64,000 nucleotides of DNA from Primula veris (lineage: Eukaryota > Streptophyta > Magnoliopsida > Ericales > Primulaceae). The notes under the pieces were generated by a model. The model did no database searches, was not told the origin of the DNA, and saw only the letters and a program-made list of their open reading frames with translations. The stretch covers positions 16,481,992 to 16,545,991 of the forward strand of contig OY821746.1 in assembly GCA_963682055.1 (NCBI GenBank), given 5' to 3'. Shown piece after piece: positions 43,301 to 55,014 of the stretch; the stretch's first letter is position 1, and the number at the start of each line of letters is the position of its first letter. A program made the position numbers and the translations under genes.

Positions 43301-46300
43301 TTATTACTTACCGGTTGCAAATATCACGAAGACACATCCGCAATCTTCGTAGACTGTGTTGTTCAGCTTCTGCCTTGGCTTTTAACTCAGAGGCTTTCGG
43401 GGAATTGTCTACCTTTGGAGCTTTTGGAAGATCAGGAACAGAATTTAAATTGTTGGAGTTATATGAATTTTCCTCTGATAGTAATGACAGAGCCGCTTCG
43501 GTTAAACGATCGAAAAATGAGGACCTATCTTCCGTAGATGGCTTATCAACTTCATATCTGTTAAAGCAAAAAAGGTAGATGGGTGATTTTTTTAAGCTAA
43601 AAATTCCTTGTAAATAATTTGGATACCTAAAAGATGCTAGTTATGTAGAAGGCCAACATCCATGATTATTCATTTACATTATCACAAGAGTAATAGTAAA
43701 TTAAAAATTGAGCTTATGAACTTCACTAGTTGATCAAAACAAAATTTGCTTGTCAACTTTCAGATAACTAAATTTTGTTATCTTTACTTATGTCTGCTAC
43801 TACGGTAATACACGTGTACATGAACAACTCTGGGGACTACAATTGTTTTCGACCATTAGAAAACGCATCCTTCCAATTTCCTGTAGTCTACCCAAGTTTC
43901 ACTAAAGATAAGATAGTTTTATTTAGAACCACAGGTCCTAAACGGTATAATCTTCACTCAAAGGCACAATAAATAAGACCACCACATGTATTCTGAGAAG
44001 TCAAAAAACATGTTTATCAAAATAATTCATTATATGGCGCATGTTAAATTTCTATCATTTCCAAATGGCATAGATAATTTCACCACCTGACAGGCTTAAA
44101 TGGCAAAAAGCATTTACGGGGCAGGGCAGGTCTTGCGTTTCATAATGTCAGCTATTCTTTTTCAAAAAATCATGACCATTAGAGCCCTAACAATGAGATG
44201 AAAAGTACAAGGACGGCCATCGCAATCAAAATCTTTTATTTTGTGGGAACACTTTAATACGCATATCCTTAGTTGGAAAAGTAACACACTCTGTTGGGTT
44301 CATATGTACAGTTTTACAACCAAAAGCTCTTTCAGAAACCTACAAGTTTCCATACTCTGAATGGGTTCACCTATGCAAACTCTAAAACCAACGTGTAAAT
44401 AACAAAAAAGAAAAAGGATTTCTCAATGATAGTAATATTTTGAGAGGCATAAACTTTATTTATGGTACAATGAAAGACAAACAAGGAAAGAGGGTCGAAT
44501 GACTCGAATCTATGTAAATCAAAAATCAGATCAAATAAAAGCAAAATAAAGACAATCCTGAACTTTACACTAAGCCTACTATTTACAATCAACAGCAACA
44601 TCAAGATGAACATGAAACATAATTGATCATCTTTGACCTTGAGTTTTCCATCACCAAAAAACTTCAAAACAAATATGCTTCAAGAAGCCAAGACACATCC
44701 AAATAAACCGAAGAAAAGTTTAAAATTAGATCCTGAGGCAAAATCTATCAACATATGGTATGAAGCAAAAAATGGAGTGACAAGCAATTAATTCCAGAGA
44801 GCCTTTGGCCAACAAAGTGGATTAATACTTGCTGGTATCAGAAACGAGAACAATATTCACAGATCTGTGATACGTTATGGTGTGCAGAACAGGTACAGAG
44901 ACGCGGTACACGGCCTCACCAGGAACGCGGTGCATCAGGGGTAGGCTTAGTTGGTACTCTCCTTCGGGACGTGGTACACTCACAGATCTCTTTGATGCCA
45001 GGAGTATATCATAATTAATTTGTATTTTTGTGTACAAATACATAGACAATATAAGGTTAATGCTCATTTAAAAAAAACTAATACAGTGTATATGTGTACA
45101 CACATGAATTCTTGTGCTTTTTTATTTGGCTGTCCTTTAGTTTTTGTTAGGCAGCACTTTTCCTTATGTTGATGGATTGATTGTCAATGATATGATTATT
45201 TCATACTTTTAACTGTTACAGATGTTCAAATTTTCTAGTTCTCTCTCATCAGCTACTCTCTTCCTTTTTTCATTCCACTATGTTCCTAACCTATCTCTCT
45301 CCGCCCAATCTTTTAACTAATTACTGCTTTTTCTCCAGTCAACTAATAATAAAATCGAGTATATACCTTTCCTCTAACTTATTGCGATCTACAATAGTCA
45401 ATATTGCGGGAAAAAACCTTAACTTTGAAATGACAAGAACTTAAGCCGGGTCTCAACTGCATCGCGAACAACTCGCGTTCGGTGACGTGCGACCCCGAAC
45501 AATATACGTAAGGGAGACTAGCGGATTAGGCAACATTGGGTTAGAAAGAATAAAAGTTGAAAATCAGCAGCAGTAGGTCATGAAATGAAAAGAACTTAAG
45601 TCGGGTCTGAACTGCGTAGTTTACTACCTGCGTCTGGCGACTACGACCAAGAACGCTATACGTAAAGGAGACCAGCGGATAAGGCAACATTGGGTTGGAA
45701 AGAAGAAAATTAAAAAATCAGCAGTAGTAGGTCGTGAAACTGGGACAAGATTTTCCTAAGTATTTTCGAAAGCAAACAAAAAGAAGCTAAAAAATGGGAT
45801 CAAGATCTTCTGCTGTCTATTGAGGACTGCAGAGGGATCAGTGCGTCATTTTATTTTATTTTTACTCTAATTTTTTTAGATTATTTTCTCACTCTTTTTC
45901 TCTCTTTAGTCTTTAGTCTTTATCTTTTCTCTTGTAAGTTAGTTTTGTCTTTATACTCTAAATATTACTCCCTAACTGTGCAATTGGTTTCATTTTTTCT
46001 GAGAAGGTCAGTTAATAAAACGTAGTACTATATATAAAGTATTTTTAAAAGACCAACCGTGTTTAATTTGTTTAAATTTAAAAAATAAATGATTTCTAAA
46101 TTGTATGTAAATCACATTCTATAACTATCACTATATGTAGTGAATATAAATTAGACTTCATAAGCTAAAAAGCTTCAAGTCCATCTATATTAAACTACAG
46201 CTAAAACAGAGGAGGGTAGTAATATATATTGAATATAAAATATAAGGACTAAAACGGGAAATAGGTAATACTTTTAAAGCAAAAACGGCATAGTTTCAGT

Positions 46301-49300
46301 AAGACAGATGCTTCTGTCATCCTTAATAAACAGCAGAGGATCTGCATCCTAAAAAATGATAAAGAGTAACAAAAATAAGATATGGTAGACTGATGGGATT
46401 ATGAATGGATGCTTCATGACATTAAGAACGATAATTACTAGAAACAATAGCAGCTAAAAACAATGTTCAAAATTTGTAAACATACATATTACGACGAGAA
46501 AACACTAAGAACGCTTCCTCATCCATATCAGAGAGTGGCTTCGTAGATACACCAAGAAATAATATTGGGAAGTCAGAGGGAAGTCCTTCCAGAAGAGTTT
46601 CTAACACAGCCTTAAGTTGATCATGTGCCTGTATTAAAAGAATTCCGGTAAACAGGGATAAAAGGAAGTGGTTCCACATTGTAGCAAACCTACTATAATT
46701 AGCATAACTCAAGGTGGGGAAAAGATAAAGATATTTTCTTTACGTATGCACTTACATTTTCCCACCAGAGATTAAACTGAGGACAAAAGAGTATAGATGG
46801 AGTATTCCTCCTAGCTTCACCAAATATATGAACCAATGCCTCCTCAGGTGTCTTTGCACTAGGATCAGAAAGTAGAGATGGGAGACCAAGGGAATGAACA
46901 GGAAATTTCTCCAGCTCATGTAAAATGGCAGGCCCTAGATGGTCCTGCATGGTTTGATACGTAGGTAAACTTTGTTTTCCATCTGTATCTACCAACTTCA
47001 AAGAAAAAATTAAAAGTAAATATTACCATCCCAACACCCTGGTCACCACATAAAAGAAGCCGCGGCCTATACATGAGAGGAATGGCTGAACCATATGATA
47101 AATTAGTAAGCTTAGCCGACTGATATGAAACATCAACAGCAGGGAATATATCCGATATAATATTCATAGTTTTTTTGAAATGTTTTTGGAGACATGGCGC
47201 AACAACTGATGATAAAGGCCTAGAATGCACAATCGAGCCTCTATGAGCAGCAGGTGTAATTGTCGACATGGCTTCTAAGAAATGATGTTTTTCGACCATA
47301 ACTGAATCAACATCAATAAGAAATTTATCATCACTGGTATATACTTGAGGATATTTTTCACGAAAGGCGCGAATAGCAGCTTCTGTGCACAAAGCTTTTA
47401 AGTCAGCGCCACAATAACCGACACAACTAGCTGCAAGCTCCGATTTCAATTCGATTGAAGGTGACTGCTTCCATTTTCTCGTATGAATATTTAATATTTC
47501 CGCACGTGCTTCACAGCCAGGTAAAGAGAAATTAAATTCACGGTCAAATCTACCAGGTCGCCTCAAAGCTCCGTCAATAGCATCGACCCTGTTTGTAGCC
47601 CCGATCAATACAACTTGACCGCGCGAATCTAGACCGTCCATTAATGCAAGAAGGGTTGAAACTATGGAATTATGAATTTGTTCTTGTTTGCTAGACCTTA
47701 CAGGAGCAAGACCGTCAATCTCGTCGAAGAAGATAATTGATGGTTGATTTCTCTGAGCTTCTTCGAAAAGCATCTTCAATTGTCTCTCAGCCTCACCGAC
47801 CCATTTACTCAAAACATCCGCACCTTTTCGCATATAAAAGCTAACCTTCTGGCCAGCTTTCGAAGCCGCACATGCTAACGCCCTCGCAATTAGAGTCTTT
47901 CCCGTCCCTGGGGGACCACATAGCAACACACCCCTTGGAGGGGTAATATTGTAACTTGCGAAGAAATCAGGGTAAAGCAGGGGGAAGAAAACCATCTCTT
48001 TTAAAGAATCGATATGTTCCGAAAGTCCACCGATCTCGTCGAAACTCACACTCTCATCGACTTGCAAAGGTTGAATATCTGCACCTCCTTTGGAACTTGG
48101 CCCAGCACTTTGTACCCCTCCAAAAGACGAATTTATTAAAGAATTATCGTTCTGATGACTCCACCCAGATGCAGCTGCAACATTTAAACCTCCCCAAGCT
48201 GTTGTCCCGTGTATATCTAGACCACCAAATAGCCAAGGTGGGTTAGATCTGTTACCACCTCTACCCCAAGGAATTGAAGGGCCCTGATCGAGCTCGTCCA
48301 CTAAAAGGGAATCATCAGAATCGTCAGCTCTGTTTATACGATGACGTTTGTGAACCCTTGATCCGCCCCGCTTTAATATTCTTCGGGGAGATCGTTGTCT
48401 TTGCTTACCACTCTCCTCTCGGGATAGCCTGTGAACCTCAGAACGAGTACGAAGGTCATATCTTCTTCTACCTTCTTGTTCTTCTTCTTCTTCTTCTTCT
48501 CCCTCTTCATCATCACCCTCTTCCTCCTCTCTCTCTTCACCCTCACCTTCATCCTCTCCATCATCCTCGTCTTGACCATCACCATCTTCGGCATCATTAT
48601 CCTCTTCCATGTCATTCCCATTCTCTGTTTCGTCCTTTTCTCCAGAACTACCTGCTTCATCGTCAGATTCTCCAATTAACTCTACATTTCTCTCACTTCG
48701 ACGAGGTCTCAAGCCTTCACGGCGAGGCAACAACCTAGTGGAGAGGTTTTTTTTACGCTTAGAAGACGTAAATGTATCTATGCTTGCCCTGTTATCAATC
48801 TGACTCCTTGATCTTCGATACCTTGGTCTCTAAAATGACAGACCAAACTTCAGCCAATATTTTGTAAATAATTGGTTGTAAAACAACAGATTGAAGCTTA
48901 GAAACACAAAACTAATTAAACCTCACCATTAGGTCATCGTCCTCTGTTCCCGAACTGTCTGTATAATCTTCCAAATTTGTAGAAAGCCTCCTCTTCCTTG
49001 TGGAACGTCGGAGGCTGGTAGCAGCTGACTGAAAATAAATTTAAGCAAAAAATTCTTATAAAATACCAATAATGATGTCAGGTATAGTTATGGCCAGTAG
49101 AAATAGGAAACATATTTTGAACCAAGTTATGCTCTATTCTGTTAACAACTTGGAAAATTATTTCTTCCAACTTAAAAGAAAGAAACACAAAAATCCCAAA
49201 GTTGCAGTCAGCCAGTGACAGCTCTAACAGCAGCAACATTATATATTCTAATGTACCTAGCAAACCCTTAATTGTTGCACCTGAACATGACACGCACAAA

Positions 49301-49844
49301 ACAAATCAGAAAGTCAAACAACCTAAGGAAGCTACTCAGCAAAAAAAAATTGGAGGTTACTCGCCTTGGCTTCTGACAGTGACTGGATATGCTCTAAAGA
49401 ATTTATTAGGTGAGTTCTTTATGGAAGTTACGTATATCTTGTGTCGTCCCAAGCTTCTAGGTCCCAATACCCAAAAAACTCTCCCGAATATACAATAAAC
49501 CTCTAAATCTAATACGTTTAAAAAGGAAGGTAAGCAGAACTATCTTTGCATACACATGATATTCTTACAATGAACGCAAGGAAGGGAACAAAATTAATAA
49601 CAAAAAGAATAACACATACATTACTATTTGAGGATCGGACAGGCCGACTTCCGGAATGCAGCATTTTTGCAATTTGAGAAGCTGCTGTTCTTTTCTTCAT
49701 CTTAATTTTCTTAGGGCGAAGCATAGACGGGGAGTAATACATAAAAGGACGGCCATATATATTTGGCCTCCTACGAAGCCTATCACTTGTCCGTACGGGC
49801 CTAGAATCAGGTTCATCATTCTTACCAGACCGTTTGGAATACAT
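40320..49844 (-). CDS. ATPase family AAA domain/bromodomain protein (ATAD2/Yta7-like)
   Basis: Minus-strand exons: 49844-49620, 49028-48927, 48829-47027, 46944-46756, 46628-46486, 43557-43312, 42591-42405, 41893-41828, 41547-41295, 40720-40320. They join in frame to 1204 aa, about the length of Arabidopsis At1g05910. Layout: a basic N-terminus (VRTSDRLRRRP, LRRSTRKRR), an acidic Asp/Glu run (about 186-229), then a canonical AAA module with Walker A GPPGTGKT (414-421), Walker B IIFFDEID (474-481), sensor GATNR (519-523) and arginine-finger segment RRPGRFDRE (532-540). A degenerate second AAA module (RLLLCGDQGVG.., about 690-820) lacks a Walker A lysine. The bromodomain (about 880-1000) has NYHSIIQNPMDIATLLQRV and the acetyl-lysine-binding Asn in KKYNGDD (N968). 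Family members are nuclear and act on histones and nucleosomes during transcription and replication. Start: the first ATG, which opens the conserved MYSKRS N-terminus. All introns are GT-AG. Confidence 0.95.
44861..44989. repeat. GC-richer block bounded by a 10-bp inverted repeat
   Basis: AGATCTGTGA at 44861-44870 and TCACAGATCT at 44980-44989 are perfect inverted copies. The sequence between is rich in CGCGGTACAC, ACGCGGTGCA and GACGTGGTACAC, unlike the AT-rich surroundings. Origin unknown. Confidence 0.45.
45426..45734. repeat. Tandem duplication, two ~155-bp copies, in intron 5
   Basis: Copies at 45426-45580 and 45581-45734 share TGAAATGA.AAGAACTTAAG, the segment CAACATTGGGTT, and AATCAGCAG.AGTAGGTC. 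They differ most in the middle, so the duplication is not recent or the middle changed separately. Confidence 0.8.
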
Positions 49845-49862
49845 CGCCAGTTAAATTTAAAT

Positions 49863-51811
49863 TTTTACTCTTTATCTCTTCCCATTAATATCCGTTAAGA
49901 GCCTCTCCACACACTTAGATAAAACGAAGCATCAAGGAGTGAACTGTATTGAATAAAAAAAAATAACATAAGCAACTGATTGCCTATCAAAAAGCCAAAG
50001 TTCTGAATTACTTTCAAACATAGACAGAAAAACAAGATCAGAAATACCATCATGTACGAGCAGCCATCAACTCAAGATACTCAACTACTTGACTGAAGTA
50101 ATAAGAAGAAAACTAATCACAGTCTAATATGACTACAAACAATTGTAAATCACACCATGCCTAAGTTTGTAACGAGTTAAAACTAAGAATCAACCAATCA
50201 AGGTTCATTAACGCAGGGAAAAGGCATGCCATTCATGATAAGCTTACAACTTGGACATTTCATGCAACTTCTCACCGTGAAACTCAAATTCTAAACCCCA
50301 AATTCAGATTTCTTTTGTTCTTACTGTTTTCTTTTCTTGAGTATATGGAAGGAAGTCCTCCAATGAGACTACAATTAAACTGGAGCATTTTGACTTTGCA
50401 ATATTACAGAAAAGTATAATACTACTAAAATTTGCAGCAACTATCGAGTAAGCATTTTTTTTTAAATAAAAAGACTTTGAATAATAAACCTGTACAAGTA
50501 TAAGAAGATAAATAGTCAAAATTTGACTATTCCTAATATTAATGCAGGCAAGAAACAATTGATAGCTAAGGTGAAACAAAATACTTGTTTCCTTGCCTTC
50601 AATTAAGGCCTTAAGAGATATATTGCTAAGCGAACTGGTAAATATATATTCCTTACAATTATAAATGTTGCTGGTTTTGCTTTCAAACCATTGCATTGCT
50701 TTTAATTTACTTCCCCCTCTCTCTCACCAATCTGCACTTCACATGGCCAAACCTTCTTAAAACATATTCTTATATGTCATAACTATCTACTTCGGATTCT
50801 ACCCCGTCTGGTACTAGACTTCTAGTTTTTAAACACAACAAGCTTTAATAGTATCGTCTGAGTAGTGTCACTTCTACGTCAACGGAAACTACACTGAACA
50901 TTTTTTTCCCGAAACAGACAACTATACGAAATATTAAGACTGCATAACCATACCGAAATAGACCATTTAGAACTGCAAACTGATAAGCATGCAAGAATCT
51001 CTATATGCAATAATACATGACATTTACACTTGTATAAGTATGACAAGCAGCTCGGAATTTTCCACATAGTTCATGGGTGTTATCTTAGGGTCCACTTGGC
51101 ATCAACTTTTTTGGCCTAAAAGCTGCTTTTAGAAAGCAACTGTATAAAAGCTTGATTTTAAAAGCTGTTAAGTGTGTTTGGTTACAGATTTTACAATCTA
51201 GACTTATTAAGATTTGTGTTTGGTTTTAGATTTTAACTTTTTGCTAATTCATTTAATATATCCAAATTATCCATATTTTAAAGATAAAAAGAGTAGATGA
51301 ACATGAGTAACTGTATATCCATATAAAATATCCGCGGCAAAAAATCCAAAAAGCAATGAAAAAAAGCTTGTACCAAACACACACTTACGCTTGTTTGGCT
51401 GCAGCTTTTACAAAGACTGATGGGAATATTTGGTTCATTCAACTTTTTTTTAATCATTATATTCAGAAAATCAACATAATGTAAAAATCTGCTTAAAAGA
51501 TAAACTCTTTATTGTGTAAAATCAACTCTTGTCTCTATAATTTAGTCACCGTGGAAATTACAACACGTGAATTAAAAAAAGGGGAAAATATAAAAGAATT
51601 TCCTTTTTGCGCACGTGCAATTTAGAAGCATAACTCTTAACAGACAAATCATCAAACAGTTGCTATACAAAAAAATTAAAATCTAACCTAAACCGACATT
51701 TAACTCTACAAAAAAAAAACCACAAAACGAATAAAAAAAAAAAAATTGATCCGAACCCAAAACGCTTATTTACTATTTACCAGTGATTTAAAAATAATCA
51801 GTCACATACCA
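49863..51811 (-). other. Probable 5'UTR intron or upstream region of the AAA gene
   Basis: No coding content is seen. If the leader at 51812-51860 is real, this is a 5'UTR intron of about 1.9 kb. The stretch 51090-51410, with CTGCTTTTAG, GTGTTTGGTT and CTTGTTTGGCTGCAGCTTTT, looks like a worn plant MITE of the AAGCTTTT type. Confidence 0.4.
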
Positions 51812-51880
51812 ACGAGAGCTCCTAGAGAGAGAGAGAGAGAGATTGTATTGAGAAAATCTAAAAACCCTAAGCCCATTTAG
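51812..51880 (-). promoter_or_regulatory. Telo-box/site II promoter and CT-rich leader of the AAA gene
   Basis: AAACCCTAA (telo-box) at 51862-51870 is directly followed by GCCCAT, giving ATGGGCTTAGGGTTT on the minus strand. This is the telo-box plus site II pairing known from plant genes active in dividing cells. Downstream on the minus strand are a (CT)n tract (51825-51842) and then CTCGTTG|GTATGTGA, a good donor at about 51812. This suggests a non-coding exon spliced to the exon carrying the ATG at 49844. Confidence 0.45.
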
Positions 51881-52055
51881 TTTTGATTAATTACTTAACA
51901 CACCCCAAAGGTATGTTCTTTTGTAACGTTTTTTTATTATTATTATTATTCAATACCAACCCGAGGTTTCAGAATCTTGTTAATTGTACCATTATCTCAC
52001 TTTATTTTACAAAGGAAATTATAATTTAAAACTCATTTCTTAATTATATCATTCT

Positions 52056-52258
52056 TGTTATAAGATTATTGGACTCTTGGGTTTTTACTTATTGGGCCCA
52101 GATGGGCTTGTAACCCTACCCCTCTATCTATATAAATAGGGCTAGGGGTCTTATATTTGATGATCCATTCATATTCATTCATTAATAAAGATCATACTGT
52201 TCTCCTCTCTCTCTACTTCTGTCTCCCTAAATACCTAGCTAATAGTTGTATTACAACA
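52056..52258 (+). repeat. 5' LTR of the 7.3-kb copia element
   Basis: TGTTATAAGATTATTGG to GTATTACAACA, 203 bp. The TATA box TATATAAAT is at 52129-52137 and an AATAAA signal is near 52184. The eight differences from the right LTR are all substitutions. Confidence 0.93.
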
Positions 52259-52270
52259 CGTTATCAGCAC
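52259..52270 (+). other. Primer binding site of the 7.3-kb copia element
   Basis: CGTTATCAGCAC immediately after the LTR. It is similar to but not the same as the TGGTATCAGAGC site of the intronic copia element. I know this type from other plant copia elements but cannot assign the tRNA with certainty. Confidence 0.5.
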
Positions 52271-52940
52271 TGCTCTCGAAGATTGGAGTACGGATTCCGG
52301 GTTCAATAAACCTTGAGGTTTATCCGGATTTTTTAAGGATTTTGTTATATCGACCTTCACCAACATACCGTGCGTAAGGTACCGGATATAATTTTTTTTA
52401 ACTGTACAACTATTAACATTCGAGTAATAGTTGTACTGATTTGTACGTTTGTATGTTACTCTGCTGCGAATTGCATGTTTGTACTATTACTATGATCATG
52501 AATAGTATTTGAATTAATTGATTCTAGAATGCATAGTATTTGTACTATTACTGTGATCATGCATAGTATTACTATTACATGCATAACAGTACATATAACC
52601 GACCATATTAACAGTATTGATTCTGGAATTGTAAATTGATAACAGTAGCATCAATGAGTTGTGTACTTATTACATGTATAACCAATTTGTAAATCGAAAA
52701 TCTTGTAATTGTAAAACATGTATTAATCTGTCGGATTAAATCTGCAACAAACTGAAACGTATGTACTGACTTGTAATTCTCTGAAAGCTGTAAACTATTC
52801 TGTAAATTACTCAAGGACTAAACTGAAACTTGTCTGAATTTCTGGACTGTATATGTAATAATGCTGTAAATAGATATATAGTTTGCTGTAATTACACGCA
52901 TGGTCATGTAGTATAATACTTATACGAAAACAGTACACAT

Positions 52941-53229
52941 GGATTGATTGATAATCTTAATTGATTTGACTTGATATGTTAGAATCTTCATGGATTGATT
53001 GATAATCTTAAATTGATTTGGCTTGATATGTTAGAATCTTCATGAATTGATTGATAATCTTAAATTGATTTGACTTGATATATTAGAATCTTCATGGATT
53101 GATTGATAATCTTAAATTGATTTGATTTGATATGTTAAAATCTTCATGAATTGATTGATAATCTTAAATAGATTTGATTTGATATGTTAGAATCTTTATA
53201 GATTGATTGATAATCTTAAATTGATTTGT
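52941..53229 (+). repeat. 52-bp tandem repeat in the copia leader, ~5.6 copies
   Basis: The unit reads GATTGATTGATAATCTTAAA, then TTGATTTGACTTGATATGTT, then AGAATCTTCATG. Units start near 52942, 52992, 53044, 53096, 53148 and 53200, with a few substitutions each. The last unit is partial. No spacers separate the units. Confidence 0.9.
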
Positions 53230-53790
53230 TTATAACACCAAAACTACTGCATGATTAGATAGATTCTAAAATATATTTACTGCCTGTTTATATATGTGTG
53301 GTTAATCTAGATAGATATTCTCTATGCTATTAATATTATTGCCATATATAAAATGCGAAAATCGTATATATTCACATTTAAGTTGGAAAAATTATGAATA
53401 TTTCCCAAATAGGTTCACTTATTTGGATACGATGTCTAGGAAAGATAAGGCGGAAGTCGTTCTCCTAATGAGGTCGGTTTTTAAGAAGCATTCGTGCCCA
53501 CCCCCCTCACCGTCTTTCCTGGTCGTGTTCAAATAGAGCTACCGAAAGGGGTTGAGTAAATAATAATTTCCCCGAATGTGTTTATATAGATATGTATTCG
53601 CCGAATTGGTATCTCAGTATCGACCTGTCGTTCGATCAAAGAGAACCACTTCACTTAAAAGCAAAACTTGTTTTTCGAACCTGTCGTTTCGAAATAAAGT
53701 TTGTGCTTATACAAACCATAAACATATAAACCCGTTGTTTTATATGATGACTAATCCAGTCTTTCTATTCTTTTCTCCTGTTGTAGAAAA

Positions 53791-54786
53791 ATGTCAATAA
53801 AGCTTGACTTTCCAATTTTGGATGCTGCCGGCAAGAACTACTTGGATTGGAGTCAGGATATCCAAAACCATTTAGATGCCCAAGGCTTATTGGATGTCAT
53901 ATATGATGAGGAGGAGCGTGAAATGGAAGTAACGCGTGAAATGAGTGCTCGGGCGATGATTCTGTTTCGCCCCCACTTATCAAACGCTATGAAATCTGAG
54001 TTCATAGCGACCACCTCACCAAAGACATTGTGGGACTCTATGAAAGAGCGTTTCGACCACCAAAAGACCATTTGGCTTTCTGAAGCCCGCCGTGATTGGC
54101 TGAATCTACGATTTCAGGACTTTGAAAGCGTTGAAAAATATAACGCTGAAGTATGCAGAATTCGTGCTACTCTCCAATACTGTGGTGAAACGCTCACCGA
54201 CAGTGACTTATTGGAGAAAACGTACACCACATTTCCTAGTTCTGACATCTTGCTCCAAAAGCAATATCGTCAGTCTAAATTCACCAAATTTCCCGAGCTC
54301 ATCACCCAGTTGTTATTGGACGAGAAGAATAGTCTCATTTTAATGATGAACAGTAATTCTCGTCCTGCTGGTTCAAAGGCAATTCCAATGCCTGATGCTA
54401 ATGTTGTACGTGGACCTCGTCCACGATATGGGAAACGAGAAAAGGGCCTGTCGTCCCGTCAGCCAAGGAACAGGGGTGAGCGTAATGCTCGTCCAGCCAA
54501 GCGAGGTTTGGATAATCGTCCGAACCGAGGACCTGTGGCTCCTCCTAGGCAGTCTCGCGGTGGTAGGAACAAATGGGCCAGTCGTCCCAAAGCAAGAGAA
54601 CCGGCCGATATGCCAACTCTGTGCTATAAATGTGGTGGAAATGGTCATATGCAAAAGACTTGTAGGGCAACTCCCCAAGAAGTCGAAAACTACCACAAGG
54701 GTAGAAGGGTCGAAACCAACATGATTGAAGCTAGTGCAAAAGAAACTCTTGAGACCCCTGACTTTGAGGCTCACATGGAAGAATAA
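53791..54786 (+). CDS. Copia Gag protein (intact, 331 aa)
   Basis: This is the structural Gag of the 7.3-kb copia element, forming the particle that packages element RNA. It opens MSIKLDFPILDAAGKNYLDW, as in plant copia Gags, with the conserved TLWDSMKERFDHQK and SEARRDWLNLRFQDF segments in the capsid part (residues about 75-120). A basic RG-rich stretch (about 205-270) precedes one CCHC zinc knuckle, CYKCGGNGHMQKTC (about 282-295). The frame is open throughout and ends in TAA, separate from pol. It starts 1.5 kb after the LTR. No disabling change is visible, so Gag could be made. Confidence 0.92.
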   Translation: MSIKLDFPILDAAGKNYLDWSQDIQNHLDAQGLLDVIYDEEEREMEVTREMSARAMILFRPHLSNAMKSEFIATTSPKTLWDSMKERFDHQKTIWLSEARRDWLNLRFQDFESVEKYNAEVCRIRATLQYCGETLTDSDLLEKTYTTFPSSDILLQKQYRQSKFTKFPELITQLLLDEKNSLILMMNSNSRPAGSKAIPMPDANVVRGPRPRYGKREKGLSSRQPRNRGERNARPAKRGLDNRPNRGPVAPPRQSRGGRNKWASRPKAREPADMPTLCYKCGGNGHMQKTCRATPQEVENYHKGRRVETNMIEASAKETLETPDFEAHMEE

Positions 54787-55014
54787 AGTTTTTTTTCTTC
54801 GTTTCTTTTAATAATTGAGCTGTTTTGCTCCTGGATTATGTTATTTCAATTCCATTTCGGATTATGTTTTTTCCTTTGGATATTGTTCATTTCTTTTGGA
54901 TTATGGTTTGTTTTATGGATAATGTTTTGAACATTTCTCGTATAATTTAAAGTTATTTCATTGAGCAATTCCTTTTATTCGTGTGACCGACTTTAAATTA
55001 TTTTACTTTTAGGC
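54787..55014 (+). other. T-rich spacer between copia gag and pol
   Basis: 228 bp, very T-rich, ending TTTTACTTTTAG|GC just before the pol ATG at 55015. It looks like the 3' end of an intron. A splice from within gag would be one way to make pol from the same transcript; this is inference. Confidence 0.4.

Larger units (their letters stand above)
43558..46485 (-). other. Intron 5 of the AAA/bromodomain gene (2.9 kb)
   Basis: This intron splits an Ile codon between Walker-like module 2 and the bromodomain half. It contains a 155-bp tandem duplication (45426-45734) and a GC-richer block bounded by an inverted repeat (44861-44989). Open frames here (44371-44667, 44822-45067) show no family motifs. 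Confidence 0.75.

Noticed and set aside
44371..45067. Minus-strand frames in AAA-gene intron 5
   Set aside because: No motif and no splice sites that would add them to the gene; the flanking exons join in phase without them.
48274..48738. Plus-strand frame rich in Leu/His/Pro
   Set aside because: A shadow of the GAA/GAG-rich acidic stretch of the AAA protein on the other strand.
52941..53229. CRISPR-like array
   Set aside because: Units are directly adjacent without spacers and lie inside a plant retrotransposon leader.
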